Origin: Meconema thalassinum
Taxonomy: Eukaryota > Arthropoda > Insecta > Orthoptera > Tettigoniidae
NCBI GenBank assembly: GCA_946902985.2
Contig: OX336388.2
Span: 286,852,526 to 286,916,525 of the forward strand
Length of the DNA stretch: 64,000 nucleotides
Direction of reading: 5' to 3'
The notes under the pieces were generated by a model, which did not search any database, was not told the origin of the DNA, and saw nothing but the letters and a program-made list of their open reading frames with translations. Below, piece after piece: positions 41,943 to 53,578 of this stretch (position 1 is the first letter of the stretch; each line of letters opens with the position of its first letter). Both the position numbers and the translations under genes were made by a program.

Positions 41943-42283
41943 ACATACTCCAAGTAACAATCGTGAAAAGCAAGTTCTGTTCTTATAAGCACGCAGGCTA
42001 GTGTTTGGAGGTGCGGTAGGTTGTTAGTCTGTGCGTGCGGTTAGTTATGAAGGATGAAGAAAATAACGAACTATTATACATCCTCCCAGGAGTCGAAAAG
42101 CTGAAAGTTAATGAATTAATGAGCTAATAAAATAACCCAATGCAAATTTTCATTTAACATGTCAGCCCATAAAGTAATAACCGGACTCTGCAAATTGCCG
42201 AAAATTGCAAGATCATGATGTTGTGTTAACTAAAACTGAGAGTACCCCTTAAATGTTGTTTAGAGAAAAAAAACTTGACGAGC
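41943..42283. other. No gene recognised
   Basis: A 26-codon frame (42047-42127) is open, but nothing supports translation. Confidence 0.4.
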
Positions 42284-42938
42284 CTTACAGTACTGTAGTC
42301 GCATATGATGTGTAACATCTGACATAAGAGAAACATCACGTGAAATTGTTGACACACCGGCATTATATACTATTATTGGCACAAATATTAATCTATTGTA
42401 AAAGGGAGTGTTTTACAGATATTGTAGTTTATAATACGGAACTCATTTTATTAGATGATTTGCAGCTTCCACCAGCACTAGCCTAAATAAAGAATACGAT
42501 ATGGATCAACTAGATTAATAGACGCGACACCGCTCATAACCTTAAATTCCTTATAAATAGGTCAACTTGCGAGTAAATGCAATGTGCACAGCAGTAGATC
42601 ATGAAAGGCTTGCCCAGTTCCCGGGCCTTTTGATTCACAGACCAACACGTAATTGCATATGGATTCTGTTAAAATGAGTCATATTGATATGACTAGCAGC
42701 AGAATATCAAGAGGGCAGTGCGAGAACAATCAAGAAGGCAGTGAGAGAGTAGAAATATCAAGTGGGCAGTGAAGAAAAAAAAGTCTTGGAATTGTTATGT
42801 ATTATTAGTGTGTAAATAAAAAACATTGTTGTGTGTTGATGAATGTCCAGGAGGGATACGATCCAGCTGGCAGTGCGTCTTACACACTTCCGTCCCGCAA
42901 AAATATCCAGCAACCGAGTGGAAAGATGTTACACCTCA
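42284..42938. mobile_element. M1 inverted-repeat element, copy D (deleted)
   Basis: Left end CTTACAGTACTGTAGTCGCA (a 5-bp duplication of CTGTA relative to other copies), TGATGTGTAACATCT at about 42308, right end AGATGTTACACCTCA (42924-42938). The tRNA-like block and most of the right arm are missing and replaced by AAGAGGGCAGTG repeats. Confidence 0.7.
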
Positions 42939-43740
42939 AAATGCACTGGATAGTAGTATTCTGTAGTAGTGTGTGTTATTTTTACGCATGTCCCAGTTAT
43001 TGAAATTACATTCTGTTGACCAACTGTAAAGTTGCAATATCGATTATCAATATGGCAACACTGGATAAATGGCTTCACCTGTAACTGGACTTTTCGCCAA
43101 AATGTAAGAATGGTCACACATCTCTTCTCTTCTCTCCCCCCCCCCCCCCCCCCCCCCACTGCCCAAACTGTGAACTAGGTTAACTACTAAACCAAGATCA
43201 CCAAACCATTATTATTGATTTAATTATTTATATATTTCATGTAATAAACTTTCGTTTTCCCAAGGATGACAAATCTCCAAGCCAGGGAAGCACCTTAAAA
43301 AGATGTTTAGACATTTGTTGAGGCAAGCGGCTACGAAAGACGAGCGGCCTTCTCCCATTGCAGAAACTGTTCATATTATCAATAAACTCTCTTCTTGGAC
43401 TTTCTCTAGATCTTAAAAGAATTGGTGTAACCTAAACCAAGACTGCGTAGATAATTAAGGTAGCGCAACGTTCCGCCTGACTGCGTCACGGAGCGCTGAC
43501 CAATGACAGTGCATGCCTAAGTTCCTTGGCGGTACACTGCGCGCCACGCAGCGCCAGTGTTGTTCATTGTTGTCAAACCTTCCATTATTGAAGAAAAACG
43601 TGCGCTGTAATCAGGTAACAGTTCACCGTGCGGCAGCTGACAGCAGAATAGCGATAATACGTTTGACTAGGCGGAATGAACATATATTCTAGAACTTGAG
43701 ATGAGCTTGCCGCGCTATACTAGTGTACGGAGGAGCTGTT
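42939..43740. other. No gene; poly-C tract at 43136-43158
   Basis: A homopolymer of about 20 C lies at 43136-43158. From 43440 to 43640 the sequence is GC-richer, with GACCAATGACAG (CCAAT-like) at 43498. That could suggest an old promoter, but no start or gene follows. Confidence 0.35.
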
Positions 43741-43998
43741 TCCGAGACCGGATGAGGTCCGTCCTGTTACACAGATTGTAAATAAGTCACGCAAGGTCCA
43801 CTCACTCGCTCCTGATGTGAAGGAAACATCCCCATATCCACTTTGTAGCTGTGGAGCAGTATTCACCATGCCCCAGCGAGTGTCTGGATCTTGCTGATCT
43901 ACGAAGAAACATTGGTATTCTCGATGAGCTCAATCTTATATTAGCTCTTGATCGCGTCATTCACTTTATAGGTACGAAATCTAAATCTCAAGTGTAAT
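43741..43998 (+). pseudogene. LINE C-terminal zinc-knuckle remnant
   Basis: Two overlapping frames give P-L-C-S-C-G-A and, after a shift, Y-S-P-C-P-S-E-C-L-D-L-A-D-L-R-R-N-I-G-I-L-D-E-L-N-L-I-L-A-L-D-R-V-I (split here by family positions), ending at a stop at about 43996. A C-x-C-G then C-P pattern followed by L-x-L-x-D-L-R is usual after the reverse transcriptase in Jockey/CR1-type LINEs. It is not the same family as LINE-C. Confidence 0.5.
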
Positions 43999-44117
43999 TT
44001 TTGAGATTCCGGGAATCCTCTTTAGGTTGAAACATAATTCCTTTACAATTATTTCCTTAATTTATAATATTTATGTATTTTGTTTACTATTATTATTATT
44101 CCTAGAAGAAGAACGAA

Positions 44118-44764
44118 AACATGGTTGAGGAATCTCGTGTGTTATAACAATTGGCAGAATGGTTGAGGAATCTCGTATGTTCTAACAGTTGGGTGAATGG
44201 TTGAAGCATCTCGCATGTTCTAACAGTTGGCTGAATGGTTGAGGAATCTCTTATGTTCTAACAGTTGGCTAAATGGTTGAGGCATCTCGTATGTTCTAAC
44301 AGTTGGCTGAATGGTTGAGGAATCTCGTATGTTCTAACAGTTGGCTGAATGGTTGAGGAATCTCGTATGTTCTAACAGTTGGCTGAATGGTTGAGGAATC
44401 TCGTATGTTCTAACAGTTGGCTGAATGGTTGAGGAATCTCGTATGTTCTAACAGTTGGCTGTATTGTTCAGGAATCTCGTATGTTCTAACAGTTGGCTGA
44501 ATGGTTGAGGAATCTCTTATGTTCTAACAGTTAGCTGAATGGTTGAGGAATCTCGTATGTTCTAACAATTGTCGGAATGGTTGAGGAATCTCTTATGCTC
44601 TAACAGTTGGCTGAATGGTTGAGGAATCTCGCATGTTCTAGCAGTTGGCTGAATGGTTGAGGAATCTCGCATGTTCTAACAGTTGGCTGAATGGTTGAGG
44701 AATCTCGTATGTTCTAACAGTTGGCTGAATTGTTCAGGAATCTCGTATGTTTTAACAGTTGGAC
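44118..44764 (+). repeat. 38-bp minisatellite, 17 units
   Basis: The unit AATGGTTGAGGAATCTCGTA plus TGTTCTAACAGTTGGCTG repeats with an exact 38-bp period. GGTTGAGG or its variants lie at 44123, 44351, 44427 and 44731, all multiples of 38. Units 10 and 17 share the variant TTGTTCAGG, and units 4 and 11 share CTCTTATG, which hints at a seven-unit (266-bp) duplication. The array stops 15 bp before a splice-acceptor-like sequence. Confidence 0.95.
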
Positions 44765-44778
44765 TGTTTCTCCTGTAG

Positions 44779-44827
44779 TGTGGCTGGACCCGTGTCGCTG
44801 TTCTCCCACATCACGATCTACGTCTGG
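44779..44827 (+). other. Candidate 49-bp coding exon
   Basis: It is preceded by TGTTTCTCCTGTAG, a strong polypyrimidine/acceptor match, and followed directly by GTGAGT, a strong donor. One frame reads V-A-G-P-V-S-L-F-S-H-I-T-I-Y-V-W, hydrophobic as in a membrane segment. A second frame is also open. Neither neighbour on this strand was found in the window and I do not recognise the gene. A chance acceptor-donor pair is possible. Confidence 0.35.
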
Positions 44828-44889
44828 GTGAGTGTGCTAGCTCAACTAAGCTTAGAGGATAGGATTTAAAGAACGGGGGTTAATTAATT

Positions 44890-46970
44890 TAATCGTGTCA
44901 GAAGCAACATCAGTCTCAAGAAAAAAGTACATCGTACATGGTATTTAGCTGGTACTATATACAATCTAATCAAAACAGTCAGTGAAACTTTTTGTTACTA
45001 TGTGACCAGTATTTTGCCACATCACGTGCTTCAGGTGTTGCCTCCATCAAGTCATTCATCGCGCACTTAGCGGGAGATAATCTGCATACAAGAAGGTGAT
45101 CCATGGTTTGTTCTTCCCCGCACTCGCACATGGTGGTGTCGGAAGTGTATCCCCATTTCTTCAAATCCACCTTGAACCTACCTACTCCACTTCGCAACCT
45201 ATTCAGTGTTCTCCACGAAACCCATCCATTGTCATGTCCCAGAGGTAAACTTTCATGAGGGATAATCCAGTCTTCAAGGTCTTTAACTCTCATTTTCCAT
45301 GATGTTAATCTAATTTTTCCGGGCGGTTCCGTGAGGCTTTTTGCTGAATGAAGGAAGCTTTTCCTTGACTTGAGCCTTTGATTTGATGGTGTGTACCCTT
45401 ATAGAGGATGGTTTTCTAAGTTGTCTGCCTTTGTTCTTTCAACTCTGGCTGCCACTTCACGTCTGATATCTGGTGGGGAGATTCCGGTTAAGCAGTAAAC
45501 TTTTTCTGTTGGCGTAGGTCTTAGGCAACCGGTGATAGTCGGCAGGTGTCGTTCAGAGCGATGTCTACTTGCTTCGAGTGACTAGATGTATACCATACAG
45601 GGTATGCATATTCTGCAGTGGAGTAGCATAGAGCCAATGCAGTTGTTCTAATCGTGCTAGGTTGTGTCCCGCATCCGGTACCAGAGAGTTTACGTAGGAT
45701 ATTGTTTATTGCCGATACTTTCTGTTTCGTTTTCAGGCAGTGGGCTCTATAGGTAAGAGTTCGATCTAGAGTAACCCCTAGATATTTAGGGGTGGGGGAG
45801 TGCTCAAGTTCAATTCCTTCCCACAACACATTTAGTTGTCTAGTTGTCTGTTTATTCCTGAGATGAAATGCGCAAGCTTGCGTTTTCGTAGGATTCGGTT
45901 TTAGCTGGTTTTCCTTGTAATATTTGGTTAGGCCTTGTAGGCGGCGGACATCTTTTGTTCCACGTTTTCAAAGCAATTACCCTGGACAGTAATGGCGCGA
46001 TCATCTGCATATATAAAACTCTTCGTTCCTTCTGGTAGGGGCTGATCGTTTGTATAAATATTGAAGAGTATTGGAGCCAACACGCTTCCTTGGGGAAGGC
46101 CATTCTTCAAGTTCTTCCATCTGCTACGACGTCCTTGGAAGTCTACGAAAAATCTTCGATTCTGGAGAAGACATCCAACAAATTGGGTTATCATGGAATT
46201 CTTAGTCATTTCATACAGTTTGCCTAAGAGCGTACGGTGATTCACAGTGTCGTAAGCAGACGACAAGTGGATAAAGACTGCACCTGTAATCTTCTTGTCT
46301 TCAAAGCCATCCTCGATATACTGTGTCAGGTGTAAGATTTGAGAGGTGCAACTTTTCCCCGATCTGAATGCTGCTCGTCTGTAATTAGCAGTAGTTCTAT
46401 AATTTCAGAAAGTCTTTCAAGAATCATTCTTTCCAGGATTGTGTACAGTTGGCACAATAATGAGATCGGCCTGTAATTCATTGGGTCGTCTGCATTCTTG
46501 CCTGGCTTTATAATTGCTACAGCTCTGGCTTTTCTCCACAGTTTTGGTATTCGGCAGGTCTTTATACAGTTATTAAAAAGATCTAGCAACCATTTCCTAG
46601 CAGCTGGTCCAAAGTGCTTCAACTGCTCGGTGCATATTTCATCCAGGCCAGCAGCTTTCCCATTCCTGCATTTAGGCTATTAATTGCTTTATCTAACTCC
46701 TCTAACGTGAAGTTGTTTGAAAGGATGCTGGTACCCTGATTATCTGGGTTATTTATTCGAGGTCTACGAATATTCTTGGATTTTTCAGACTTTCCATTTT
46801 TTATAAGTTGATGAGCGATTTGGTCTGCTGTGACATTGCTGTGTGATGTAGGATCATTACTCAGACGGCGTAGCAATCTCCAGGCATTGAAGCTACTTCC
46901 CCCCATATTCAGCTCTTCCATTAACTTTAACCACTGCTCTCGCGTTGATGCTGAAATGGACGAGATAACT
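44890..46970 (-). pseudogene. LINE-C (Jockey/I-like) reverse transcriptase, 5'-truncated
   Basis: About 2.1 kb of one LINE on the minus strand, in at least five frames. In order: a linker with W-R-L-L-R-R-L (46870), F-G-P-A-A-R-K-W-L-L-D-L-F-N and K-A-R-A-V-A-I-I-K-P-G-K (46480-46620), N-Y-R-P-I-S-L-L, then S-S-A-Y-D-T-V-N-H (46240) and L-P-Q-G-S-V-L-A-P-I-L-F-N (46070-46110). The catalytic F-I-Y-A-D-D-R-A is at 45998-46021, followed by K-Y-L-G-V-T-L-D and the cysteine-rich tail (44979-45293). The endonuclease half is missing. The 3' end CTTCTGACACGATTAAA matches 28.4 kb. Confidence 0.88.
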
Positions 46971-47139
46971 TAACGGGGGTCATATTGATGTCTTATAGCG
47001 AGCAAGAGTCGTCGTGGTGCTGTCTGTTGCTTTACGGGGCGGAGCGTCGAGATCATCTGCTGCTTGTAAAATAATTATAATGAAAATGGTGACTCTCACT
47101 AATTGAATTGTTTTTTTAATTTTATTTCAATAATTCATT
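46971..47139. other. Spacer, no gene recognised
   Basis: Short unassigned sequence between the LINE-C truncation point and the S8 SINE. Confidence 0.4.
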
Positions 47140-47410
47140 ATGGTGTCCTGGGACATCTTAGTCATCATCCCCTTACTTTTGGGTGTGTGTTCTAATTGAC
47201 TAATAACCTGTGGTTCTGTGGTGACTGAAACAGTGAGGAATAGGGTAGGTATCCCGGGACCGGGACTTGAAATAAGCCTCTATCTCGGCATCGGGAAAAT
47301 AGGGGAAAAAAGCGCTCCGTATAGGCACTGTAAGCGCTGGGATTCGAAACTCTGACCTCCAGAATGCTGCAGCTCTCGTGGTGATCCACATAACATGCAC
47401 GGCTACGCCA
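47140..47410 (-). mobile_element. SINE S8, fuller copy
   Basis: The minus-strand head near 47410 has AGTGGCGTAGCCGTGCATG (A-box-like) and GAGTTTCGAATCCCAGC (B box, about 47340). The body ends with GGGGATGATGACTAAG-like sequence that also occurs at 1253-1339. Confidence 0.72.
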
Positions 47411-47455
47411 CTGGTTTACTAATTTTAAACTGACAGAAGGGGAAATTATGAAAAG

Positions 47456-48963
47456 AACAAGTAGTTCCGTGAAGAACTATACAGCCTATTTTCATATATC
47501 CTGCTCATGTTAATTGCCTCTATCAACATACAAAATTTCAGTTTAATTGCTGTAACAGATTCGTAGATATTGAGAACCGTCTAAATATTTCAGATGGTCG
47601 CCAGGTTGGATTTTTATTTTTTTACTATTATATTAAGATTATTGTGTACGTGTGGTATTCAAACTTCAATAGCATGATTAGAACACAAGAAGTAAAAACG
47701 AGATTTTAAAATTACGCACAGCAGCCATCTTGTGATTATGCAAACAATTGAAATAAATTAGATGCCAGTGGATCAACATTTGTGTAAGCATTTAACGTGC
47801 AACGTTTCACGGCACTCGGATAGTTAATTCGCGAGAAACGTCCATTTAAATATTTATACTTCACGTCGCCGCCATGTTGGATTCGTGCTCACCAGGTTAC
47901 TGAAAGTCCTATAGGTGAACATATGTTCATAATCTCTATGAACATAAAAATTTCAGTTTGGTTGCTGTAAAAGATTCATAGATATTGAGAACCGTCTAAA
48001 TATTACGGAAGCTTGCCATTTAGGATTGTTATATGTATAGGCCATAGAGTTATGTACCATTCAAGGACACGTATTGCCTAGGTTCATTATTCAAACTTTC
48101 ACTTCGATCGCATGATTACGACACAAGAAATAAAAACTTAATTTTAAAATTTCGCACAGCCGCCATCTTGAGGTTATGTAAACAATTGAATTAAATTAGA
48201 TGGCAGTACATTACAATCTGCAAAATCATTTACTGTACCACATTTCACTAGGCTCAGAGAGTTAACTCACGAGAAAAGTCTATTAAAATATTTCAAATTC
48301 GCTTGGTCGCCATGTTCGTTTTGTACTTTACAGGTTTATGAATTATACATAGGTAAAATTGTATCAGTACCCTTTATCACCGTACAAAATTGCAGGGTGA
48401 TATCTGTAATAGTTTCAGGGATATAGAATGTCAGTGAAATATTTCACACAGCCGCCATTTTGAGGTTATGTAAACAATTGATCTAAATTAGACTCCAGTG
48501 CACTGCAATGGGTAAAAATATTTGCTGTACCAAGTTTCATGACGTTTGGATAGTAAAATCGCGAGAAAAGTCTATTTAAAAGTCTCAACTTCGCTTGGCC
48601 GCCATGTTTGTTTTGTAGTAACCAGGTTTTTGAAAGTCTCATTGGTGAACTTCTAGTAGTACCCTTTATCACCGTACACAATTTCAGGGCGATATCCGTT
48701 ATAGTTTCGGAGATATTGAATGCTAGTGAAATATTTCGCACAGCCGCCATGTTGGATTGGTGAGACGTAACAAAATTTGAAGGGCACGGTCGAGGTCGCC
48801 GGGAATAGTGCTATGAACTTACCGAGTTTCACTGAAATCGCTCCAGCCGTTTAAATTTTATTAGGGGGACACACACACACACCTCACACACACACACACA
48901 CGCACACACACACGGACAAAAGGTGATCTCATAAGCCTATTTTTTCAAAATTGAAAATAGGCT
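47456..48963 (-). mobile_element. G3 element, copy c
   Basis: The minus-strand 5' end is AGCCTATTTTCAATTTTG at 48963. It is followed by a long GT microsatellite (48868-48912) and CTGGAGCGATTTCAGTGAAAC, then five or six modules with ATGGCGGC (48743, 48599, 48453, 48308, 48168 and 47871). It ends GAAAATAGGCTGTAT, hairpin AGTTC-TTCACG-GAACT, CTTGTT. It is the best-preserved long G3 copy. Confidence 0.8.
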
Positions 48964-49019
48964 AAAAATGAAGAACAACGATTGAAATAAACGGAGTAGT
49001 TATTGCCCTCATCCCTCAA

Positions 49020-49163
49020 AATATCGCTGCCAGCATGGCACCGTGGAGGCCCGGGTTCGAATCTCGGCTCTGCCAAGAGATTTAATTCTGGTATGAGGGC
49101 TGGAACGGGATTCACTCAGCCTCGTGAGGCAAACCTGAGAAGAGGCGGGTTCATTTCCTACCT
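49020..49163 (+). mobile_element. SINE S3 copy 2, part 1
   Basis: Head with GGCCCGGGTTCGAATCTCGG (B box at about 49050) and GGTATGAGGGCTGGAACGGG, interrupted by S2 and resuming at 49552. Confidence 0.8.
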
Positions 49164-49542
49164 AGCTTGCCACGGTGGGTGAGTGGTTATCGTGTCGGTC
49201 TACTAACCCCAAGATTGCAGGTTCGCTTCTGGCCGTGGTAAGTGATTTTTGAAAGGCGGCAAAAATACGACACGCATGTCATACGATGTTGGCATGTCAA
49301 ATAACCCATTTGAATTCAGTAGGCCGTGTTCTTAATGGCAAAATTAATCTCGAGAGTTTCCGCCAACACAAAGTTCCTCATTTCTCTACTAGAAAGCGCT
49401 ATAGTGTTCAAGGAGCTTAGATATCTAACCTCATTGACTTTCATAGTGATTCAAGGAACAACGAAATTCGACATGCAAGCTTCCCTCTGGGTGTCAAATT
49501 GCAAAGCTTGCACCCGGCACCCGATATTATTATTATTATTTA
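49164..49542 (+). mobile_element. SINE S2 copy 2
   Basis: Same head, body and triplet tail as copy 1. It is flanked by the direct repeat TTCCTACCT (49155-49163 and 49543-49551), which shows insertion into S3. Confidence 0.9.
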
Positions 49543-49551
49543 TTCCTACCT

Positions 49552-49705
49552 CAGCCATCCTGGAAGTGGTTTTCCGTGGTTTCCCTCTTCTACTCCAGGC
49601 AAATGCTGGGATGGTACCTAACTTAAGGCCACGGTCGCTTTCTACCCAATTCCTATCCTCAATTACAAATCCAGCACAGGTTATCAGACAAAATCTACAC
49701 ACACC
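49552..49705 (+). mobile_element. SINE S3 copy 2, part 2
   Basis: Continuation: GGTTTTCCGTGGTTTCCC, GGCAAATGCTGGGATGGTACC and an ending of AATCTACACACACCCAG. Confidence 0.78.
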
Positions 49706-49708
49706 CAG

Positions 49709-49795
49709 GGGGCGTGGTAGCGCCGCGGTCAAGCTGTTGGCCTCTCAACAAGGTGGACCGGGTTCGATTCCCAGTCAATCACCACCTGTGATTCT
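49709..49795 (+). mobile_element. tRNA-like SINE head (truncated)
   Basis: GGCGTGGTAGCGCCGCGGTC (A-box-like) and GGACCGGGTTCGATTCCCAG (B box) lie 35-40 bp apart, as in a tRNA. The body is cut off by G2 copy d at 49806. Confidence 0.65.
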
Positions 49796-49805
49796 TAATA
49801 TTTTT

Positions 49806-51873
49806 AGCCTACTTTCGATTTTTGCAAAAAAAATGAAAGTAGACTTAATGAGATCAACACAGGGCGAAAAATTGTGTGTCTGTCTGTGTGTGTGTATGTG
49901 TGTGAGTGAGTCTGTGTGTGTGTGAGTGTGTGTACTCTGAATGTCTGTCCCCCCCTATCAATTCGAACACGGTGAAACCGAATTGAACGAAATTTGGTAC
50001 AGAGGTAGCACTGGCAAAGGGCACCTCAGTGTCATGTTTTATATTGCCGCCATCTTTACCAAAACTTAATGGCGGCCACTCAAATGGTCAAAACGTAATA
50101 ATGCATTACAACCAAACTAATAATCGGATCTTTACCAAATTTGGTAACAACGTTCCTTTATATGATGCGCGTCTTGTTCCCAAACTACGAGGTCATCAAC
50201 CGTACCATTTCAGAATGGCGGCCGTGTGAATTATGCAAACTTTATAATCCATAACATGGGACCCACCAGTTCCGACTATCGAACTAAGAATCGTTTAATC
50301 TGTTTGATACGACGTGGCCCGTTTGAAATTAAAAGTTAATATTTTAATATTATAGTCTAGAAGTGATTTTAAAAAGCTGAGTCGTCTCGGTTATTTGACA
50401 AGATGGCAGCTGATCTCTCGTTCTGGCCTTTATTTTATTAATTTCAGTATGTTGCATGCAATATAGGCTAGTGGTAACAAATATATGAACTTTCTATGAA
50501 ATGAACTCGGTTTAAAATATACTCCAGTAAAGAAAACGTTTAGTCCAAGTCATAATTTGTTATAACGTGGTATATGTATTGGTTGCTAACGATCTATTAG
50601 AGTGTGCACGATTGGCTGAGTGGTCAGCGCGTTAGTCTTTCATCAGGCTGGCCGTGGTTCAAATCCTATCAGAGTTAGACTTTTTTTCTTGATTTTTTTA
50701 TATTTATTATTTCACCGGAGTGACATCTAAGAGTAATTACTTGAACTATGTTATTGGTAACCACAGCCTTGTAGATGCGAGCTATGCTCTCTACCGGCCA
50801 GTTAGTGAACCCATGTCTACAGTGTAATTGCGAAGGTTATTATTTTTGCCGATAGAGGGTACACATCCCCAAGATAAGGCGCGATTATCACGGCCAACGA
50901 GAATGACTGGCTCTGGTGAGTTTTCGTGACGTCAGCAATGTAGTTCTGTTGCACCACTGCCTGGTCTTCGTTTTACTGCCGGTGTGGTACCTAGTCATCT
51001 TGTCTACATCATTGAACCTGTATAAACGTTGGTATTCATTTATCACTTGTCTTCATAGAAGGTATTGATACAAGTCGTTAGTCGGTGGGTAGTGTATTCA
51101 GCAGATCTCTTCTATAAACGAATTAATTTATGTTCCGCCCCTTGAAACAACAATAAGTTAATGATATCTATACTGTGCTGCAAGATTCTTTGATCTAATT
51201 ATACTAATGTCCACATAATTTAACTGACAACGAAGGTCACAGAATCTACAACTCGACTGTTCGTTGCAGATATTAAAGACACAACGAACCTTTGAATCCT
51301 AGTTCGCGTGGATTTTTGTAAGGAGTAACTTCAATAGGCGTAGTTTTGCAAACCTATACAGTATAATTTATCGTGTTTGAAAACACGCGGAACATCTAAA
51401 CTGCATCCATTTTATGAAGATTGATATAAAATATTGCATTTCTGCTGCTTATGAATTGCTCTGGACTTAAACGTACAAGCATCATCAAGCAGTACCGGTA
51501 CATTGCCTACGTCACACAAGGGTTTTGTTTACGCGCCATGGCCTGTTTTTCTCGTTAGCCGTGCGCGATTACAAATTAGCTGTGTAATAGTTATATTAAA
51601 TATGTTTCTCCCAGTGATACGTTTAGAGCAACGAAGTTTAATTTATTGTAAGTAGTCGGTGTTAATAAACTGAATACCTACGTTGTTTGGAGTGTTTACT
51701 GATGAAATTGCAAAATGCTGGGGTAAATTATTTGAACGCCACTCCTCAAATCCAGTGTGCCAATTTGCACTTCGAATTGGAAGAAATTAGGAGATGATAA
51801 AGACAAAGAGTTATAACTATACCCATACATTTAGGAGAAAGTAGGCTATATGTTCTTTCCTGAACATCTTGTT
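49806..51873 (+). mobile_element. G2 element, copy d (longest uninterrupted)
   Basis: 5' AGCCTACTTTCGATTTTTGC with GAAAGTAGAC soon after; GTCT/GTGT microsatellite to 49945; poly-C; CCTATCAATTCGAACACGG. GCCGCCATC and ATGGCGGCC motifs lie at 50045, 50070 and 50215. A tRNA-like block spans 50609-50672 (TGGCTGAGTGGTCAGCG and GGTTCAAATCC). It ends GAGAAAGTAGGCTATA, hairpin TGTTC-TTTCCT-GAACA, CTTGTT. No protein over 70 residues. Confidence 0.8.
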
Positions 51874-52451
51874 TACCCTAATATCAATATATCAGAAAGT
51901 ATGCAAGCCAACAGGTCTATACTTTGCATACGTATAGCACCTGACATTCTAGATTAATTTGGGGGTAATTAATATAAGTCAGTGATGCCAACATGATTCT
52001 ATGCCTGATGATAGCTCCAATTTTATAATACATATAACTTGTATACTAAAAATGGATTTCATCCAAAATTGGCACAAAAATATATCATAATATTTCAGAT
52101 TATTTCTGACCAGCATACGCATGACATTGTTGCCAACGTGCTTTTACGTGTGCTGATAGATCCAATGTATAACTCCATGTAACGTCCTTTGGACTTCAAC
52201 CACATTTTGTATTCTGTACCTTAAGAGATGGAATTAAGAATATATTCAGTCACCAGGGCTGCCAACTGTATTGCTGTATTAGGCTACATTATGCCTAGTA
52301 TACAGTATTTCGAACAAATTAAGACATTCCGATATTACCAACTTAATTTCGTCATTATTCTTGATAGGTTCATATACTGTAGATTAATCATTGGCATGAA
52401 TCTTAATTTTAAGGAAAGTAGGCGCTTTAGTTCGGCACGGAACTTCTTGTT
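51874..52451 (+). mobile_element. G1 element, 3' part (copy f)
   Basis: Begins inside a G1 module (ACCCTAATATCAATATATCAG) exactly where G2 copy d ends, and runs to GAAAGTAGGCGCTTT, hairpin AGTTC-GGCACG-GAACT and CTTGTT. The 5' end of this G1 is missing. Confidence 0.75.
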
Positions 52452-52850
52452 CCATCTGAATATGTGGGAAGCGGCTAACTGGTAGCATGCAGAACTTCTA
52501 TGCCCAAGGTCGCTGGTTCAAAACCGGCCAAAGTCGTCGGATTTTCTAAGAGCGCTAAAAATCCCTCAGCATGCTTTCTTTCGGAGGGGAAGTTCCAAAT
52601 TTCATTGCAAGTTGCTGGTCGCGGTGGCATATATCAGCCAAGTTCCGAGCTAGGTATCGTTGACGGTAATATTTGGTACAACATTAGGTACTACTACTTA
52701 AAATTGACCGTCTGCAGACCTTACCTGAATTACAGACTAATACAGTCATTACAATTAACACCGTTTATCAGACAGATTCTACACACACCCAATGTACACG
52801 GGGTTACATGGCCACGTTGTCGCAGCCCCTAAACTGAGGAACCAACCAAC
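52452..52850 (+). mobile_element. SINE S1, plus-strand full copy
   Basis: Head GGCTAACTGGTAGCATGCAG (A box) and GTCGCTGGTTCAAAACC (B box). The body is AGCTAGGTATCGTTGACGG, then TACAGTCATTACAATTAACACC. It ends GCAGCCCCTAAACTGAGGAA. It lies directly after a G1 terminus. Confidence 0.82.
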
Positions 52851-53159
52851 ATCTCTGCGGGAGATAAAATTTTGCGTGAAGAAGTAAGAGACTGTTAGAT
52901 AGTTACACATCAGTTCCAACCCTTGCATCAGGACGGTGTGATCAAAAGTATAAAAATGAACCCCAAATATGACAAGAAAGTTACCATTCCCATAAGACAA
53001 TAAAATGTTAAAAGTATGCATAGAAAGACGAAAAAAAGGTTAATTAACCTCCAATTGTAAAATACAATCTCGCAATAAATGAGGTCTACGAAAACCTGCA
53101 TATTTCGCCTATTTTAGCCTATCCTCTAGTCTGCCCGGTGAAACCTACCTCCGCCTTCC
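52851..53159. other. No gene recognised
   Basis: Sequence between convergent S1 copies. A minus-strand frame at 52779-53021 is fortuitous and overlaps the SINE. Confidence 0.45.
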
Positions 53160-53578
53160 GGCGTGCCGAGAGGATTTTTTTAAATTCGATTAAGGACTGC
53201 AGATATTCAATTTTCAAGTAGTTCCTACTTTTGTTACGAAATGCTACCGTCAACGACCAACTACTGTAGTTCGGAACTTTGTTAGTAGATGCCTCCGCAG
53301 TCGGCTCCTGGCGACAAACATTGGAACCTAAGAGCGTTAGTCAAATCTAACCTATAATTTAGTTTCACTCATGTGTAGTTAGTGGAAGGTTCTTGTTCAT
53401 GCCATAAATCTATGACATGGGACCGCCGCGCTGGCTTTACTTCCCCTCCGATGGAAGGCTTACTGAGGGATTTTTAACGCTCTTGTCAAATCCGACGACT
53501 TTGGCCTGGTTTGAACCCGCGACCTTGGGCATAGAAGGTCAACATGCTACCAACTACGCCACTGATGCCGCAAATATT
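53160..53578 (-). mobile_element. SINE S1, minus-strand copy
   Basis: The head at 53500-53575, on the minus strand, has GTGGCGTAGTTGGTAGCATG and GCGGGTTCAAACCAGG. The body shares CGTTGACGGTAGCATTTCG and CATAAATCTATGACATGGGA with other S1 copies. It forms an inverted pair with 52452-52850. Confidence 0.8.

Noticed and set aside
42047..42127. 26-codon small peptide
   Set aside because: No conservation, no promoter, and short open frames are frequent here.
49326..49925. A 199-codon plus-strand frame
   Set aside because: It runs through two SINEs, a tRNA-like head and a G2 microsatellite. It is a chance fusion.
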